A stretch of 6,503 bases of DNA from an uncultured Alphaproteobacteria bacterium (lineage in GTDB: Bacteria; Pseudomonadota; Alphaproteobacteria; Rickettsiales; UBA1997), in NCBI GenBank assembly GCA_903849835.1, contig CAINKA010000157.1:1-6503 (forward strand), in the 5' to 3' direction. This document shows, piece by piece, positions 5,489 to 6,503 of this stretch (positions are counted from its first letter, which is position 1; the number at the start of each line of letters is the position of its first letter). The translations under genes and the position numbers were made by a program. The notes under the pieces are model-generated. The model did not search any database. It worked only from the letters and a program-made list of their open reading frames with translations, and had not been told where the DNA came from.

Positions 5489-6415
5489 ATGTTGTTTGGA
5501 CTTTTCTCAAAATCAAAAATTTCTGATCAACTCAAAAGCAGTTCGAATAAAATTTCCTCAGCAATTGCACAAATTTTTACGCATAAAAAGCTTGATGCAC
5601 AAATGCTTGAGGAGCTTGAAGATACGCTGGTTCTGAGCGATATCGGTGCTGAAGTTTCTGCTGACATTATTGCCAATCTTAAGGCGCAAAAATTTGAAAA
5701 AAATATTGATGAAATCGAGGTAAAAAAATTCCTCGTAGGTGAGATAGAAAAAATTTTGAAGCCCTGCGAAAGCAAGTTAAAGCTTGATGAATCATCAAAA
5801 CCGCAAGTGATAATTTTCAACGGAGTTAATGGCGCGGGGAAAACTACGACGATCGGAAAAGTCGCGGCAAATTTAAAAAATCAAAATAAAAAAGTTTTAA
5901 TCGCAGCTTGTGACACCTTCAGAGCGGCGGCATCAGAGCAAATTGTAGTTTGGGCAAAAAGAGCTGGCTGCGAAATTATTCAGGCACAAAAAACCGGTGA
6001 AGATCCGGCGGCGGTTGCTCATCGTGCATTTGATTTTGCCAGAAAAAATAATTTCGATGTGCTGTTGGTTGACACTGCGGGAAGGCTGCAAAATAAACAA
6101 AATTTGATGGATGAGTTGAAAAAAATTAATTCAGTTTTGAAAAAAATTGACGCCACTGCGCCGCACCAAAATCTTCTGATTCTCGACGCAACTACCGGAC
6201 AAAATGCGCGTAATCAATTGGAAGTTTTTGATCAGATTGTTGGCATTACGGGACTAGTAATCACCAAGCTCGACGGCTCTGCAAAAGGTGGAATTCTTGT
6301 GGCGCTCGCTCAGAGATTTAAAAAGCCGATTTACGCTATTGGCGTTGGAGAAAAAATCGAAGATTTGCAGGAATTTGACGCGACTATTTTTGCGAGGAAT
6401 TTGCTGGGGGTTTGA
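5489..6415 (+). CDS. ftsY: Signal recognition particle receptor FtsY
   Basis: FtsY is the SRP-receptor GTPase that meets Ffh-ribosome-nascent-chain complexes at the inner membrane and passes them to SecYEG. The 308-residue protein starts with a short hydrophobic/basic N-terminus (MLFGLFSKSK), likely membrane-contacting. The N domain follows (about 12-95, with LEELEDTLVLSDIG), then the G domain. GVNGAGKTTT (112-121) is the P-loop, DTFRAAASEQ (142-151) the G2/insertion region, DTAGR (195-199) G3, DATTGQNA (233-240), TKLDGSAKGG (259-268) G4, and GVGEKIEDLQEF (285-296) the closing motif. The extended DTFRAAA form and 'EDLQEF' separate FtsY from Ffh, and there is no M domain. It lacks the long acidic A domain of E. 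coli FtsY. The ATG follows the preceding TAA with no spacer and no Shine-Dalgarno site, suggesting re-initiation after the lipoprotein gene. Confidence 0.97.
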   Translation: MLFGLFSKSKISDQLKSSSNKISSAIAQIFTHKKLDAQMLEELEDTLVLSDIGAEVSADIIANLKAQKFEKNIDEIEVKKFLVGEIEKILKPCESKLKLDESSKPQVIIFNGVNGAGKTTTIGKVAANLKNQNKKVLIAACDTFRAAASEQIVVWAKRAGCEIIQAQKTGEDPAAVAHRAFDFARKNNFDVLLVDTAGRLQNKQNLMDELKKINSVLKKIDATAPHQNLLILDATTGQNARNQLEVFDQIVGITGLVITKLDGSAKGGILVALAQRFKKPIYAIGVGEKIEDLQEFDATIFARNLLGV

Positions 6416-6425
6416 ATGCGGGGGT

Positions 6426-6452
6426 AACCCACCTCGTGTTAGTGAGGCGGTT
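6426..6452 (+). terminator. Weak hairpin downstream of ftsY, possible terminator
   Basis: AACC-CA-CCTC (6426-6435) pairs with GAGG-C-GGTT (6444-6452), leaving an eight-base loop and a small internal bulge. It starts 11 bases after the ftsY stop. What follows is CAATAATTATTAATT, AT-rich and palindromic (AATAATTATT at 6454-6463) but not a clean T-tract, so termination here is possible rather than shown. Confidence 0.35.
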
Positions 6453-6471
6453 CAATAATTATTAATTCACG

Positions 6472-6503
6472 ATGGTTATGCCGAGCCTGTCGAAGCATGA
6501 TTC
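6472..6503. repeat. Probable end of a dispersed intergenic repeat (CCGAGCCTGTCGAAGCAT type)
   Basis: The last bases read GGTTATGCCGAGCCTGTCGAAGCATGATTC and run off the window. ATGC (6477-6480, with the following C) and GCAT (6495-6498) form the foot of a small inverted repeat around CGAGCCTGTCGAA. Sequences of the form 'CATGCTTCGACAGGCTCGGCATRAC' recur between genes in many bacterial genomes as small palindromic repeats. The rest of the element would lie outside this window. A single copy cannot prove it is repeated. Confidence 0.45.

Noticed and set aside
6416..6430. ATG directly after the ftsY stop
   Set aside because: The frame ends after three codons (ATG CGG GGG TAA), so it is not a gene.
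1..6503. CRISPR arrays, tRNA or rRNA genes, insertion sequences, attachment sites
   Set aside because: No regularly spaced repeats, no cloverleaf or rRNA-like stretch, no transposase or integrase, and no direct repeats flanking the Fic pair were found on reading both strands.

Overview
The window is an AT-rich, densely packed stretch of bacterial chromosome. The best guess for its source is an alphaproteobacterium, quite possibly a host-associated, Rickettsiales-like lineage. The reasons are the alphaproteobacterial-style RecO (a 'CAVT...DLTFVSPKSARAVS' C-terminal block and a 'FEFRARIEENLG' OB-fold end), a short FtsY without an acidic N-terminal extension, an NlpD-like LysM/LytM lipoprotein, poor Shine-Dalgarno sites and many overlapping genes. 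The lineage is an inference, not something the sequence proves.

Layout. Positions 1-165 hold the C-terminal tail of an unidentified + strand gene that overlaps the next start. A + strand gene train follows: rluD (23S rRNA pseudouridine synthase), a VbhA-type antitoxin gene, a Fic-domain toxin gene, miaA (tRNA A37 prenyltransferase) and recO (recombination mediator). The antitoxin/fic, fic/miaA and miaA/recO pairs overlap by 14, 8 and 11 bases, so the part from the antitoxin to recO looks like one translationally coupled operon. A strong hairpin at 3620-3647 separates recO from a convergent prepilin peptidase gene on the - strand; its T-tract serves the - strand. A short divergent promoter region at 4443-4528 separates that gene from a + strand pair: an NlpD-like lipoprotein and, abutting with no spacer, ftsY. 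The last 88 bases are non-coding and hold a small hairpin and what looks like one end of a dispersed 'CCGAGCCTGTCGAAGCAT' type repeat.

Functions. rluD and miaA modify rRNA and tRNA, recO serves RecA loading, ftsY is the SRP receptor, and the NlpD-like protein probably regulates a cell-wall amidase at division. Its LytM domain has lost all the zinc ligands. The prepilin peptidase implies a type IV pilus or type II secretion-like apparatus elsewhere in the genome.

The most notable element is the FicTA (VbhA/Fic) module sitting inside a housekeeping RNA-modification/repair gene train. The toxin has a non-canonical Fic motif (HPFREGTGRTLK: Asn to Thr in GNGR, final Arg to Lys). The antitoxin keeps the Glu-Gly of its inhibition motif but has Ile where Ser/Thr is usual. 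No clearly novel multi-gene system was found.
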